Shown in pieces: positions 8,636-17,128 of a stretch of 64,000 bases of DNA; positions within the stretch are counted from its first letter, which is position 1, and every line of letters begins with the position of its first letter. A program made the position numbers and the translations under genes. The notes beneath the pieces are model-generated. The model had not been told where the DNA came from. It worked only from the letters and a program-made list of their open reading frames with translations, and did no database searches. This stretch comes from Paenibacillus humicola (GTDB lineage Bacteria; Bacillota; Bacilli; Paenibacillales; Paenibacillaceae): contig NZ_JAQGPL010000001.1 in the NCBI RefSeq assembly GCF_028826105.1, positions 4,180,501 to 4,244,500 of the forward strand. Reading direction: 5' to 3'.

Positions 8636-8824
8636 TTAGTCGAGGCTGTTCCGCTCCGCTTTATCGATGTATTCGTTCGGCACTTCGTGACCAAAAGGAT
8701 TGTTGTTCTTAAACTGGCTTAAACGGCCGTTGCGGAACTCCCCTCCGTGCACTTCGGAATCCCGCTGATCGTTGTTGTCGGTCCGGCCGCGCCGGTTGCG
8801 GTTGTAATTGACGTTCTCGCCCAT
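8636..8824 (-). CDS. Small hydrophilic protein, unknown function (62 aa)
   Basis: An ATG at 8824 with SD AGGGAGG gives 62 residues beginning MGENVNYNRNRRGRTDNNDQ. It is very hydrophilic, rich in Asn, Arg, Glu and Asp, with no Cys and no hydrophobic stretch, so it is probably a soluble or unstructured protein. The middle contains NNNPFGHEVPNEYIDKAERN. Such small Asn-rich proteins are common among sporulation and coat-associated products of Bacillales, but I recognise no family. A good SD and the absence of a competing gene support it as real. Confidence 0.65.
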   Translation of the reverse strand: MGENVNYNRNRRGRTDNNDQRDSEVHGGEFRNGRLSQFKNNNPFGHEVPNEYIDKAERNSLD

Positions 8825-8903
8825 GCGGCGCCTCCCTGTCCATAATGGCTGAACACGAAGGTTAGCATGCGGCCGTTCGGGCGCAATTATGCATCGGTCG
8901 GCG

Positions 8904-10043
8904 TTACCATTTGGCGGGATCGATATCCTGCGGCCGCAGACCGGCCCAAACGTTCGCAATATGCGCCTCTTCCGGATGCTCGAACACGAGCCACGCCGTC
9001 GGGAGATAGCGGCCCTCCGGACTTTTCGTCGACGGCTTGTTCAGCACCTTCCCGTCCTTGACGAGCATGGTGGACGAGCCTCCGTCCAAATTGGCGGCAA
9101 TGACGGCGCCGTGCTTCAGCATGATCTGCTGCACGTCGTACAAATTGGCGCCGATGCTTCGGCCGGGCTGCCGCCCGTCGATGACGACGAACAGGATCGC
9201 GCCGTCTGCGCGCTGCCCCATTGCCGTGCGCGGCGCGATGCCCCAGCCGTCCTTCGCGTTTTTGATCAGTCCTTTACCGTTCACGATAATACGCGGCTGG
9301 AACGTCACCGCCTCCTGAACGCCCATGTCCTGCATCTGTTTCAGCGTGTACCGCCCGGCAATCATTTTGCCGTTTTTGTCGATGCCGACAATCTGCGTCG
9401 TCTTGCTCTTGCCCGTGTCGTCGTAAAACACCTTGCCCTGCGAAATGACGACGCCGATTGGCTGGAAGCCGTTTCCTTCCCAATTCGGATCGGCAAAGCC
9501 GCCCGCGTTGACGCCGGCAATCGCGCCGTAGCGCTGAACCATGCTGAGTACCCGTTCCCCCTTGCCCGGGACAGCCGGCACGCCGAGCCGGATTTTGGTC
9601 GGATCGTTGACAATCATCAGAAACCCTTTGTAGCCCGCTCCGGAAATGTCCTCGACCTGCACGAGCGGCTTGGCTTCTTCGACCGCCGGCGGCGGCAGGG
9701 TGATCTGGTGACGATCCTTCTCCACGCCCATATCGTCGAACTGCTTCTGATACTCCGCCACCCGGCGGTTCAGCTCGGCCTGGCCGATGATATATTTCGC
9801 CAAATACCGGTGCTGCGTCGTAATGAGCGTATCGGCCGCAAGGTACCGGATATTCGTGCCCGAAGGCGTTAAAAACAGCCAGCCCACAGCCGATACGGCC
9901 AGCAGGACCAGCAGGAGGAACAGGCGAAACAGTGTGCGGCCGAGCCGTTTTTTATGTTTTTTTGCGCTTCTTCGCTGCCGTGCCGCAGCCGTCCGGCTGC
10001 GCTCGGACGTGACCGAAGAAGCGGATGTAAGCTTCGTATCCAT
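8904..10043 (-). CDS. Membrane-anchored phosphodiester glycosidase (NAGPA-type) domain protein
   Basis: From the ATG at 10043 (SD GAGG) the product has 379 residues. It starts with a basic cytoplasmic tail (RQRRSAKKHKKRLGR), then one transmembrane segment (LFLLLVLLAVSAVGWLFL, about 38-55), then an extracytoplasmic domain. The C-terminal half carries the hallmarks of the phosphodiester glycosidase family: GVNAGGFADPNWEGNG, APRTAMGQRADGAILFVVID, and the signature NLDGGSSTMLV. Bacterial members are thought to act on exopolysaccharides or wall glycans outside the cell. The substrate is unknown. Longer open frame upstream exists but lacks a ribosome-binding site. Confidence 0.88.
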   Translation of the reverse strand: MDTKLTSASSVTSERSRTAAARQRRSAKKHKKRLGRTLFRLFLLLVLLAVSAVGWLFLTPSGTNIRYLAADTLITTQHRYLAKYIIGQAELNRRVAEYQKQFDDMGVEKDRHQITLPPPAVEEAKPLVQVEDISGAGYKGFLMIVNDPTKIRLGVPAVPGKGERVLSMVQRYGAIAGVNAGGFADPNWEGNGFQPIGVVISQGKVFYDDTGKSKTTQIVGIDKNGKMIAGRYTLKQMQDMGVQEAVTFQPRIIVNGKGLIKNAKDGWGIAPRTAMGQRADGAILFVVIDGRQPGRSIGANLYDVQQIMLKHGAVIAANLDGGSSTMLVKDGKVLNKPSTKSPEGRYLPTAWLVFEHPEEAHIANVWAGLRPQDIDPAKW

Positions 10044-10264
10044 CCTGACGCCTCGTTTCTCACGCTGAAATGTACCTATTAAACGAGACGAATCGCGAAA
10101 AAGTTTCGGTTTGCGGCCAAAAATCGGCACGATCCGGGACCGCAGGCATAAGACCGGCAGGCACCGGTGAAAAAGAGGCGTTTGTATCTCTTGCAACCGC
10201 CAACGCACAAATACAAGCCGATTCATATCCATAACGTATATTGAACGAAAAGGGAAGATGCTCC

Positions 10265-10552
10265 ATGACCTGCCGAATCGGATATGTGCTCGTCGTCAAC
10301 AACGCGGGAACGATCATTTTCGGAAACGTCGATACCATCTCGACATCCGATACGTCGACGTCCAACAGCGGTTCGGGTGCCGAAGCCGGGCCGAACGGTC
10401 CGGCGGCCGAAGGCGGGAGCGGCGCCGCTGCCGGCGGCAGCGAGCCGGGCTCGCAAGCCGCGGGCGTTTCGTCAGCAGGAAGGCGGACTGCTGGACAATA
10501 CGCCCGGGCGCAAGCGGCGGCATCGGGGAGCAAGCGCAGGAAACGAACATGA
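10265..10552 (+). CDS. GerPA/GerPF-like small protein with Gly/Ala-rich tail
   Basis: An ATG at 10265 with SD AGGGAAG gives a 95-residue protein. Its first 40 residues (GYVLVVNNAGTIIFGNVDTI, then STSDTSTSNSGSG) match the pattern of spore germination proteins GerPA/GerPF: two short beta strands, a Phe-Gly, a Ser-rich stretch and a Gly-Ser motif. The remainder is Gly/Ala/Ser-rich and ends SKRRKRT. The last residues and the stop codon come from the first unit of an intergenic repeat (see 10525-10714), so the tail may have been altered by repeat insertion. Upstream TTG at 10241 is an alternative start. GerP proteins sit in the spore coat and help germinants pass. Family assignment is tentative. 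Confidence 0.5.
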   Translation: MTCRIGYVLVVNNAGTIIFGNVDTISTSDTSTSNSGSGAEAGPNGPAAEGGSGAAAGGSEPGSQAAGVSSAGRRTAGQYARAQAAASGSKRRKRT

Positions 10553-10714
10553 GCCATAACGGCAACAGACCGCACCGGGCAATTTCGTGGAGCAAGTGAA
10601 GAAATCGATGTGAGCCAAAGCGGAAACATGACCGCCCTGGCGCCGGTGGCAATTTCGGGGAGTAAGCGCAGGAAACGAACGTGAGCCATAACGAAAACAG
10701 ACCGCCCCCGGCAA
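10525..10714. repeat. Three imperfect tandem repeats of 58-70 bp
   Basis: Units start at 10525, 10587 and 10657. Each begins GGGGAGCAAGCGCAGGAAAC or a close variant and continues through ACATGAGCCATAACGGCAAC to a GGGCAATTTC-like end. The first and third copies are nearly identical; the second has drifted. The minus-strand translation repeats AHVRFLRLLP, but no initiation signal supports a gene. The first copy gives the stop codon of the GerPA/GerPF-like gene. This looks like an intergenic repeat family that could occur elsewhere in the genome. Confidence 0.8.
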
Positions 10715-10807
10715 GGTACGGTCTGGTCTAACCGAACTATTCATGACACACAAACGGCCGCTAGAAGCGGTCCAAACAAAGCGGCCCTTCATCACGGCCG
10801 CTGCAAA

Positions 10808-10838
10808 GAGGAGTCGATGGCAATCGGCTCCTCTTTTT
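10808..10838 (+). terminator. Hairpin terminator before cotJC
   Basis: GAGGAGTCGAT / ATCGGCTCCTC with a GGCA loop, followed by TTTTT. It would stop plus-strand transcription from the GerPA/GerPF-like gene. It lies 28 bp from the 3' end of convergent cotJC and could act in both directions. Confidence 0.8.
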
Positions 10839-10865
10839 ATTTTTATCCGTTCATGGATGGCTTCA

Positions 10866-11435
10866 TCAATATACCTTTTTCGTATCTCGGTCGGCTTTGA
10901 TCATCTCGACCGCTTCCTTGAACCGCATGGCGTGCACGACCTCGCGTTGGCGCAGGAACTTCAGTCCGTCCTGGAGATCGACGTCGTCGGTCAGGTCGAT
11001 CAGCCACTGATACGTCGCCCTCGCCTTCTCCTCGGCTGCGATATCTTCGTATAAGTCGGCCAGCGGATCGCCCTTCGCCTGAATGTAAGCCGCCGTCCAG
11101 GGAACGCCCGAGGAATTTTGATAAAACAGCGCGTTGTCATGCTGCGAATAATGATCCCCAAGTCCAGCCGCTCGCATCTGATCCGGCGTGGCATCCTTCG
11201 TCAGCTTGTAAACCATCGTCGCGATCATTTCGAGATGCGCGAATTCTTCGGTACCGATATCGGTCAGCAGCCCGATCACTTTATCGGGAATCGAATAGCG
11301 CTGATTTAAGTATCGCAGCGCCGCGGCAAGCTCGCCGTCGGCGCCGCCGTATTGCTCGAGCAGAAATTTGGCCATCATCGGATCGCATTTGCTGACGCGA
11401 ACCGGATACTGCAGCTTTTTTTCATAAATCCACAT
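10866..11435 (-). CDS. cotJC: Spore coat protein CotJC (manganese catalase family)
   Basis: A start at ATG 11435 (SD GGAGGG) gives 189 residues beginning MWIYEKKLQYPVRVSKCDPM, as in Bacillus CotJC. The protein belongs to the ferritin-like manganese catalase family: metal-binding segments are LLTDIGTEEFAHLEMIATMV near the N-terminal half, and DIAAEEKARATYQWL and REVVHAMRFKEAVEMI further on. In Bacillus CotJC is an inner coat protein needed with CotJA. Last gene of the cotJABC operon, 54 bp after cotJB. Confidence 0.96.
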   Translation of the reverse strand: MWIYEKKLQYPVRVSKCDPMMAKFLLEQYGGADGELAAALRYLNQRYSIPDKVIGLLTDIGTEEFAHLEMIATMVYKLTKDATPDQMRAAGLGDHYSQHDNALFYQNSSGVPWTAAYIQAKGDPLADLYEDIAAEEKARATYQWLIDLTDDVDLQDGLKFLRQREVVHAMRFKEAVEMIKADRDTKKVY

Positions 11436-11489
11436 TGTTTTCCATCCCTCCGAACCCGTCATCGGCTGCCGCCGTCCGGGGAGCTTTCG

Positions 11490-11753
11490 TTATACCTGCC
11501 AAGGCCAGGGAGTGTCGACCCACTGCCACGGGTATTTCGAAAAGCTGTGCCCGAACTGCATCAGCGGACCGTACTGCATTTCGAACTGGTAAGCGCACTG
11601 CTGGCGCTGCTGGGCCAGCTGATTGAACTGCTGCAGCGCCTGCATGTCGTTCGGGTGCGTATCCAAAAACAAGGTCAGCTCGACCAGCGCAAATTCCAGC
11701 TGCTGCAGCTCCTCGAGCTTCCGGTAATAGTTCTCGTCCAGCTGTTTGCTCAT
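11490..11753 (-). CDS. cotJB: Spore coat protein CotJB
   Basis: The 87-residue product begins MSKQLDENYYRKLEELQQLE and ends with a Trp- and Pro-rich segment (FSKYPWQWVDTPWPWQV), both typical of CotJB. Composition is rich in Gln, Leu and aromatic residues, with a predicted helical start. SD is AGGAGG. Its ATG overlaps the stop codon of cotJA by 4 bp (ATGA), so translation is coupled. In Bacillus CotJB is a coat assembly component made in the mother cell with CotJA and CotJC. Confidence 0.95.
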   Translation of the reverse strand: MSKQLDENYYRKLEELQQLEFALVELTLFLDTHPNDMQALQQFNQLAQQRQQCAYQFEMQYGPLMQFGHSFSKYPWQWVDTPWPWQV

Positions 11754-11980
11754 GGCTGCAGTCCTCCTTTGCCGCATTTCGATTCATACGGACTGTACAG
11801 CGCAGGCCAAAGCGTTCCGACATGGAGCGCCTGATGGAGCGGAAACTGCGGTAAATTCATGGGCTGGTAGGGGATGAACTGGTTGGGCGGCACGACGTAG
11901 GTTTTCACGTACTTCGGGGGGCATGGGTCGAAAGGCCCGACGAACGGATACCACTCGCGGGTCTGACTCGGCTCGTTCAC
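11750..11980 (-). CDS. cotJA: Spore coat-associated protein CotJA
   Basis: A GTG start at 11980 with a very strong SD (TAAGGAGGAAT) gives 76 residues. The sequence has the CotJA signature: YPFVGPFDPCPP, then VVPPNQFIPYQP, NLPQF and GTLWPALYSPYE. In Bacillus cotJABC is transcribed by SigE and the products are recruited to the spore coat; CotJA is needed for CotJC assembly. The first gene of the operon here. A longer upstream frame is open but has no initiation signal. Confidence 0.94.
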   Translation of the reverse strand: MNEPSQTREWYPFVGPFDPCPPKYVKTYVVPPNQFIPYQPMNLPQFPLHQALHVGTLWPALYSPYESKCGKGGLQP

Positions 11981-12148
11981 CAGCGGATTCCTCCTTAGGT
12001 TTCTTTTTTCTTTAGCTATCTTATGACGTTCGCCCATCTTTAGTTCCCGCAGCGCCCATTTTTTTGATCCCGGGGAAGTCCCTCGTTTCAAAGCCGCGAC
12101 AATCCGAACCTGCCGAGGTAACGGCCGTTTCCTTCCGTTCAAACGAAA

Positions 12149-12192
12149 ATCGCCCTCCGTTTCGGCTCGAGATGGCCGAAACAGAGGGCGAT
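12149..12192 (-). terminator. Terminator of the CNNM/CBS gene
   Basis: An 18-bp stem with one mismatch (ATCGCCCTC ... GAGGGCGAT) around an 8-nt loop, followed on the minus strand by ATTTTCGTTT. It lies 71 bp beyond the stop of the CNNM/CBS membrane protein. Confidence 0.8.
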
Positions 12193-12262
12193 ATACAAGG
12201 GTTAAACGACGCCGCGCGTCTTCCAAGCGGTTTTCAGCGACGCCCCCGGCTTCGGCAACCGT

Positions 12263-13609
12263 TCAGTGCCTTTGATCCAGAGGTTCGAACGCGGGCAGGA
12301 CGCTTTCCTGCTTGTAAATATGTATGCGAAGAACGCGAAGCCGTTTGCTTTCGGCAATTTCGAACGTGTAGCCGCCATGATGGACTTTCTTTCCTTTTAC
12401 CGGATTGCCTTCGACCTTCGTAAACAGCCAGCCGCCGATCGAGTCGACGTCTTCGTCCTCGATATCCAAGTTAAACATGTCGTTAATATCTTCGATCAGC
12501 ATGCGGCCGTCGACGGACGTGACGCTCCCCTTAACCACGACGTTCGGCTGCTCGGTATCGAACTCGTCATGAATTTCACCGACGATTTCTTCCAAAATCT
12601 GCTCGGTCGTCATCATCCCCGCCGTTCCGCCGTATTCGTCCACGACAATGGCTAGCTGCGAGTGATTGCGCTGCATCAGCTTCAGCACATGGCTGATTTC
12701 CATCGATTCCGGCACGTTCAGGATCGGCCGCAAAAAGCTGCGCAAATCGTGATCCTCGTCGGGGTCCGCCGTAAGCAGGTCGGTAATATGGACGAATCCG
12801 ATCAGCTGGTCCTTATCCTCGACACAGACCGGGAAACGGGTATGCTTCAGCCGGTATACGGTTTTCATGTTTTCGGCGAACGGCTGGTCGGCGTACAGGC
12901 AGTCCATGTCGGTGCGGGGAAGCATCACCTCTCGCGCCAGCCGGTCGGAAAATTCGAATACGTTATCGAACAGCTTTAATTCGTCCTTGTCGATAATGCC
13001 GCTTCGGGCGCTCTGGTCCATCAAAATCCGGATTTCCTCTTCCGTATGGGCAGTATCATGCTCCGCGGCAGGCTGGATGCCGAACAGCCGAAGCAGCCGG
13101 TTGGCAGCAAAATTGAGCAGCCAGATGGCCGGCAGGAACAGCCGGTAGAAGAGCAGCAGCGGCGCCGACAGCCACAGCGACGTCGATTCGGATTTCTGAA
13201 TGGCCAGCGATTTCGGAGCCAGCTCGCCGAGCACGATATGCAAAAACGTAATGACGAGAAACCCGATCACGACGGAAACGGAGGAAATGATCGTTTCGTC
13301 CGTCATGCCGGCCGCATGCATAATCGGCTCGACGATCAGCTCGGAGATGACCGGTTCGCCGACCCAGCCGAGCCCAAGCGAAGCCAGCGTAATGCCCAGC
13401 TGCGTAGCGGACAAATAGACGTCCAGCTTTTTGTTGACCCTCAAGGCATATTTCGCCCGGACATTGCCTTCGTTGGCCAGCTGAGTCAGCCGCGACTGGC
13501 GGACTTTAACCAGTCCGAATTCGGCCGCGACGAAAAAACCGTTCAGCAGGACAAGGACGAAAACAACGAGCAGATTGACGGCAATTCGGCCAAATTCAAC
13601 GTCTTCCAA
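12263..13609 (-). CDS. Hemolysin-family membrane protein (CNNM, CBS pair, CorC/HlyC domain)
   Basis: This 448-residue protein has the standard order for the family (B. subtilis YhdP/YqhB/YugS group). A CNNM transmembrane domain covers residues 1 to about 190, starting with LLVVFVLVLLNGFFVAAEFG. A pair of CBS domains follows (about 205-330, with VMLPRTDMDCL and VVDEYGGTAGMMT). The C-terminal CorC/HlyC transporter-associated domain starts near residue 350 (DGRMLIEDINDMFNLDI). Members are implicated in magnesium or other divalent cation transport; despite the name there is no real evidence for hemolysis. The start is TTG at 13609 with SD GGGAGGAG. It sits 39 bp behind yfkAB. Confidence 0.93.
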   Translation of the reverse strand: MEDVEFGRIAVNLLVVFVLVLLNGFFVAAEFGLVKVRQSRLTQLANEGNVRAKYALRVNKKLDVYLSATQLGITLASLGLGWVGEPVISELIVEPIMHAAGMTDETIISSVSVVIGFLVITFLHIVLGELAPKSLAIQKSESTSLWLSAPLLLFYRLFLPAIWLLNFAANRLLRLFGIQPAAEHDTAHTEEEIRILMDQSARSGIIDKDELKLFDNVFEFSDRLAREVMLPRTDMDCLYADQPFAENMKTVYRLKHTRFPVCVEDKDQLIGFVHITDLLTADPDEDHDLRSFLRPILNVPESMEISHVLKLMQRNHSQLAIVVDEYGGTAGMMTTEQILEEIVGEIHDEFDTEQPNVVVKGSVTSVDGRMLIEDINDMFNLDIEDEDVDSIGGWLFTKVEGNPVKGKKVHHGGYTFEIAESKRLRVLRIHIYKQESVLPAFEPLDQRH

Positions 13610-13648
13610 GGATCGGTTCGCTCCTCCCGTGCCAAAATCGGGCAGCCG

Positions 13649-14785
13649 TTAAAATTTTGCACGCCGCGATGTAAAGTCGACATCGCGATAGTACATTTCT
13701 TTGACGAGCAGATTCGGGCCGCAGCAGCCGGCCGCGGGACAGTGGCAATCGACGTTTCGGGCAAGCGGATGGCGGAGCCATCGCTCGAACAAGTCATCCA
13801 GCCTGTCGTCCCGGATATTGCCGAAAGCGGGCACATCGGAAAAATCGGTGACAAACACGTCGCCCGAAAACAGGTTGACGTTCAGCCGGTTGCGGCCGTC
13901 GGGGTCGTTGCGGACGGTCACATTCGGCTCGGCGGCAAGCCGCTCCAGCAGCATGCGGTCCTCGGGATCGTCGCTGCAGCGGAAAAACGGAAGCGTTCCG
14001 AACAGCATCCAGACGGACCGGTCCCGGCCGTCGAGCAGCCGGGCGACCGCGCTGCGCATCTCGTCTCTCGTCAGCATCGGCAGGCCGGCGGCAAATGCGC
14101 TCGGATACATGGGATGCACCTCGTGCCGCCTGCAGCCCATTTCGACGATGAGCTTGTGAATGTCCGCGATCTGCAGGTGAGTCCGGAAATTGATCATCGA
14201 TTCCGCCGAGACGAATAAGCCGCCTTCGCTAAGCCGCCGGGCGTTGTCGATCATTCGCTCGTACATCCGGGCAGCCGTTTCTTTCGCGACGGGATGACCG
14301 CTTCGGGCAAAGCCGATCCGGTGGAAATCGTCCGTGTTTACATAGTTGAAGGAAATATGCATGACGTCCAAATAAGGCGCGACGGCCTCGTAACGGCTGT
14401 AATCGAGCGTCACGTTCGAGTTGATCTGCGAGCGGACGCCCCGGCTGCGCGCGTATTTCAGCAGCGGGATAATCGTCTCCTTGACCGTCCGTTCGGAAAA
14501 GGAAGGCTCGCCTCCGGTAATGCTGATCGTCTGAAGCTGCTCGACTTCGTCAAGCCGCCGCAGCATATCGTCAACCGGCAGCTTCGGGGGCTCGGCCAGA
14601 ACGAGCGAATCGCCGACCGCGCAATGCTCGCAGCGCATGTTGCACAAATTGGAGACCGTCATTTCGACGCTGGTCAGCCGGTGACGGCCGAATGTCCGCA
14701 GCGAAACGATCGGATCCCATGGATCGTTGATAGGAGACAGAGCCGCCGGCTCCGTTTCCCGGTAATAGGAGCTTGCCTTGTACAT
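13649..14785 (-). CDS. yfkAB: Radical SAM/CxCxxxxC motif protein YfkAB
   Basis: The radical SAM cluster motif CNMRCEHC (CxxxCxxC) follows LTSVEMTVSNL near residue 45, and the C-terminus holds CHCPAAGC, the CxCxxxxC that names the YfkAB family. The SAM-binding stretch ISITGGEPS is also present. The family is conserved in Bacillales; its substrate is not known, and the second Cys set suggests an auxiliary Fe-S cluster. I chose ATG 14785 (378 aa; weak SD AGGTG) because the homologous start is close to it; an in-frame ATG at 14851 would add 22 residues without an SD. Confidence 0.88.
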   Translation of the reverse strand: MYKASSYYRETEPAALSPINDPWDPIVSLRTFGRHRLTSVEMTVSNLCNMRCEHCAVGDSLVLAEPPKLPVDDMLRRLDEVEQLQTISITGGEPSFSERTVKETIIPLLKYARSRGVRSQINSNVTLDYSRYEAVAPYLDVMHISFNYVNTDDFHRIGFARSGHPVAKETAARMYERMIDNARRLSEGGLFVSAESMINFRTHLQIADIHKLIVEMGCRRHEVHPMYPSAFAAGLPMLTRDEMRSAVARLLDGRDRSVWMLFGTLPFFRCSDDPEDRMLLERLAAEPNVTVRNDPDGRNRLNVNLFSGDVFVTDFSDVPAFGNIRDDRLDDLFERWLRHPLARNVDCHCPAAGCCGPNLLVKEMYYRDVDFTSRRAKF

Positions 14786-14929
14786 GTTCGTTTTCAGCAC
14801 CTGACTAAAGGAATAATGAACGCTTCGTATTCTTTTCATTGTAATGTTCATCGGCGATTGTTGCAAATCTTTGCAATGACGCCGGGTGTCTCCGCTTATC
14901 GCTTCAAGCCCGCCGATCTAACAAAAGAA

Positions 14930-14948
14930 GGAGCCTGTCAGCGGCTCC
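14930..14948 (-). terminator. Terminator of the HD-GYP gene
   Basis: GGAGCC / GGCTCC stem with a 7-nt loop, followed on the minus strand by TTCTTTTG. It lies about 45 bp after the stop of the HD-GYP gene and upstream of yfkAB. Confidence 0.65.
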
Positions 14949-14992
14949 CCCCGGGCGGCATTCGGCCCCAATGGGGCATAACATACCGCCAA

Positions 14993-16114
14993 TTATATGG
15001 TTACGCTTGCGGCCGCCGGCTTCGTCTGACCGTCGTTCACGCTGCCGATCATCATCGACAGCTGCTTGGATAAGTCGATTTCATACGGCGCCTTGAGCTC
15101 CTCGCCGGATTCGTTATACAAAATGCGGACAACCGGCCGGTGCGGGCAGGACGAGTTGATATCGACGACGACGCCCGTTTCCCCGGTTTGCAGCCGGACC
15201 GTTATGCCGAGCGGATAAATGGCAACCTTGTCCCGGAACAGCTGCAGCATCCGCTGATCGTAAAGCGTTCCCGTGCCCGCATACAGCGCCTCCACCGCTT
15301 GATGCGGCAGCATCGGAGCGCGGTATACCCGCGCGGTCGTCATCGCATCGTAGGAGTCGACCAGTCCGATCCATTTGGCGTACTCATGTATGTCCTCGCC
15401 TTTGATCCCCCGCGGATAGCCGCTGCCGTCCAGTCGCTCGTGATGCTGATAGGCGCAGTGCGCGGCAAGAAGCGGAATGTTCGGCTCATCCTTGAGCAGG
15501 ATATAGCCACGCTCCGCGTGCCGCTTCATTTCCTCGTATTCCGCCGGCGTCAGCGAGCCCTCTTTCTTTAGCAATTGAGGGCTGATTTGCGTTTTGCCGA
15601 TGTCGTGCAGCATCGCCCCCAGACCGAGCGTCATCAGCTCGTCGCGCGAATAGCCGCTCGCCGCGCCCAGCAAGGTGGAATAGACGCATACGTTCAAGGA
15701 ATGATGGACTAAATAATCGTCCACCGCGCCCATATTCATCAGCAGCAGCATGGCGTCACGCTGCGCGGTAATGTCGTCGATGACCATATTCATCACCTGG
15801 CGAAAAGGCTGAGCGATATACGGATAAGTCCCGCCCGATTTATGCCCGGATTTGTCCATCAGCATGCGGAAATTGGTACGGATCTCCGTTAAGGCGCGGT
15901 GCCTGGTTTCCTCGCCGATCATATCCGGCACGACCAGATCCGCCGTCCGGGGGTCGGCGATATAGACAAAGCTGACGCCGCACTCCTCGAGCTTCGCGAT
16001 CAGCCTGCCGGTCAATTCGACATTTTCCGCCAGCAGGACGAGCCCTTCCTCGGAATAGATTTTTTTGGCCAGCCTCATGCCGGGACGGCACGCCTGAATG
16101 GACAGCAACCGCAT
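14993..16114 (-). CDS. HD-GYP domain protein, probable cyclic-di-GMP phosphodiesterase
   Basis: The 373-residue protein starts with a domain of about 110 residues common in Bacillales HD-GYP proteins (MRLLSIQACRPGMRLAKKIY). It then has the HD-GYP domain: VHHSLNVCVYS, HDIGKTQIS, HCAYQHHERLDGSGYPRG and GLVDSYDAMTTARVYR. The HD pair and the GYP motif are intact, so hydrolysis of c-di-GMP is likely. No transmembrane segment or response-regulator receiver is seen. SD AGGAG precedes the ATG. A short C-terminal PilZ-like stretch (LQTGETGVVVDINSSCPHRP) resembles the tail of the second HD-GYP protein at 22.4 kb. Confidence 0.9.
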   Translation of the reverse strand: MRLLSIQACRPGMRLAKKIYSEEGLVLLAENVELTGRLIAKLEECGVSFVYIADPRTADLVVPDMIGEETRHRALTEIRTNFRMLMDKSGHKSGGTYPYIAQPFRQVMNMVIDDITAQRDAMLLLMNMGAVDDYLVHHSLNVCVYSTLLGAASGYSRDELMTLGLGAMLHDIGKTQISPQLLKKEGSLTPAEYEEMKRHAERGYILLKDEPNIPLLAAHCAYQHHERLDGSGYPRGIKGEDIHEYAKWIGLVDSYDAMTTARVYRAPMLPHQAVEALYAGTGTLYDQRMLQLFRDKVAIYPLGITVRLQTGETGVVVDINSSCPHRPVVRILYNESGEELKAPYEIDLSKQLSMMIGSVNDGQTKPAAASVTI

Positions 16115-16247
16115 GGGATCGACTCCTGACTTGCAGCTTTTTTCCTAAATCGATGTCCTCGTAATGTTAATGTAAGGGATTTTAAGGAAAAGGGCAACAG
16201 GTTCATCGCCAAATATCGACATTTCTTTACAGAGCCAGCCGTTTTGG

Positions 16248-17093
16248 TTACCGCATGATAAAGATCCAGAACAAGGCGGCGACGACCAGACGGTAGATGG
16301 CAAAATGAGTGAGCCTTACCTTCTGGATAACCTTCATAAATGCGATGATGACAAGCCACGCCACGATAAACGCGACGACAAATCCGACGATAAAGAAAAC
16401 GAGGTTGTGGCCGGTAATGTTTTTATAGTTGTCCAGCATCTCGTAGCCGGATGCGACGACCATGATCGGAATCGCCATCAGGAATGAGAAGTCGGCGGCC
16501 GCCCGATAGCTCGTTCCGACGAGCATGCCGCCCGCAATCGTCGAGCCGGAGCGGGAATAGCCGGGCCAAAGCGACAGGCACTGCAGAATGCCGATCATCA
16601 GCGCCTGCTTGTATGTAATATCGTCCATCGTTTCGGAAACGACGCGGATGCGGCGCGTTCTTACGAGCCATTCCGCCACAATCATATAAATGCCGCCGAC
16701 TACGAGCGCCAACAGCACCGGCTTTTGATTGAAGCCGTCGTCCTTGATGACGTTCCTCAGCAGAAAAGCAAGCGCGAGCGGCGGGACGATGCCGAGCGCG
16801 ACGTGGATCAGGTTCAGCCTGCTGCGGCGGTGCCCGATATTCGAGAAGGTCGCGACCGACTCGGTCTTTTTCGAGAGGCCGAACAAATTCAAAATGCGGT
16901 GGCGGTAAATGAGCGCGATCGCCAAAATCGCGCCCAGCTGGATAACGACTTCGAACGTCTTGATGATCTGGTCATCCGGCGTATAGCCGAGCAGCTTGTT
17001 GGCCAAAATCATGTGCCCCGTCGAGGAAACGGGCAGGAACTCCGTCAATCCTTCGATAATCCCGAGAATAATCGCGTTAATGATATCTCCCAT
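16248..17093 (-). CDS. uppP: Undecaprenyl-diphosphatase UppP (BacA)
   Basis: This 281-residue multi-pass membrane protein carries both signature motifs of the UppP/BacA family: GIIEGLTEFLPVSSTGHMI near the N-terminus and SLWPGYSRSGSTIAGGM near residue 175. It recycles undecaprenyl pyrophosphate to the monophosphate carrier for peptidoglycan and teichoic acid synthesis, and extra copies give bacitracin tolerance. Length is normal (265-285). It follows the YunD-like gene by 35 bp on the same strand and probably shares its transcript. Confidence 0.96.
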   Translation of the reverse strand: MGDIINAIILGIIEGLTEFLPVSSTGHMILANKLLGYTPDDQIIKTFEVVIQLGAILAIALIYRHRILNLFGLSKKTESVATFSNIGHRRSRLNLIHVALGIVPPLALAFLLRNVIKDDGFNQKPVLLALVVGGIYMIVAEWLVRTRRIRVVSETMDDITYKQALMIGILQCLSLWPGYSRSGSTIAGGMLVGTSYRAAADFSFLMAIPIMVVASGYEMLDNYKNITGHNLVFFIVGFVVAFIVAWLVIIAFMKVIQKVRLTHFAIYRLVVAALFWIFIMR

Positions 17094-17128
17094 AGTCTGG
17101 TCCGGTTCTCTCCTTTACTCTGTCTCTT

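Noticed and set aside
10060..10689. Minus-strand open frame with repeated AHVRFLRLLP
   Set aside because: The repetition comes from the DNA repeat at 10525-10714; no ribosome-binding site is present.
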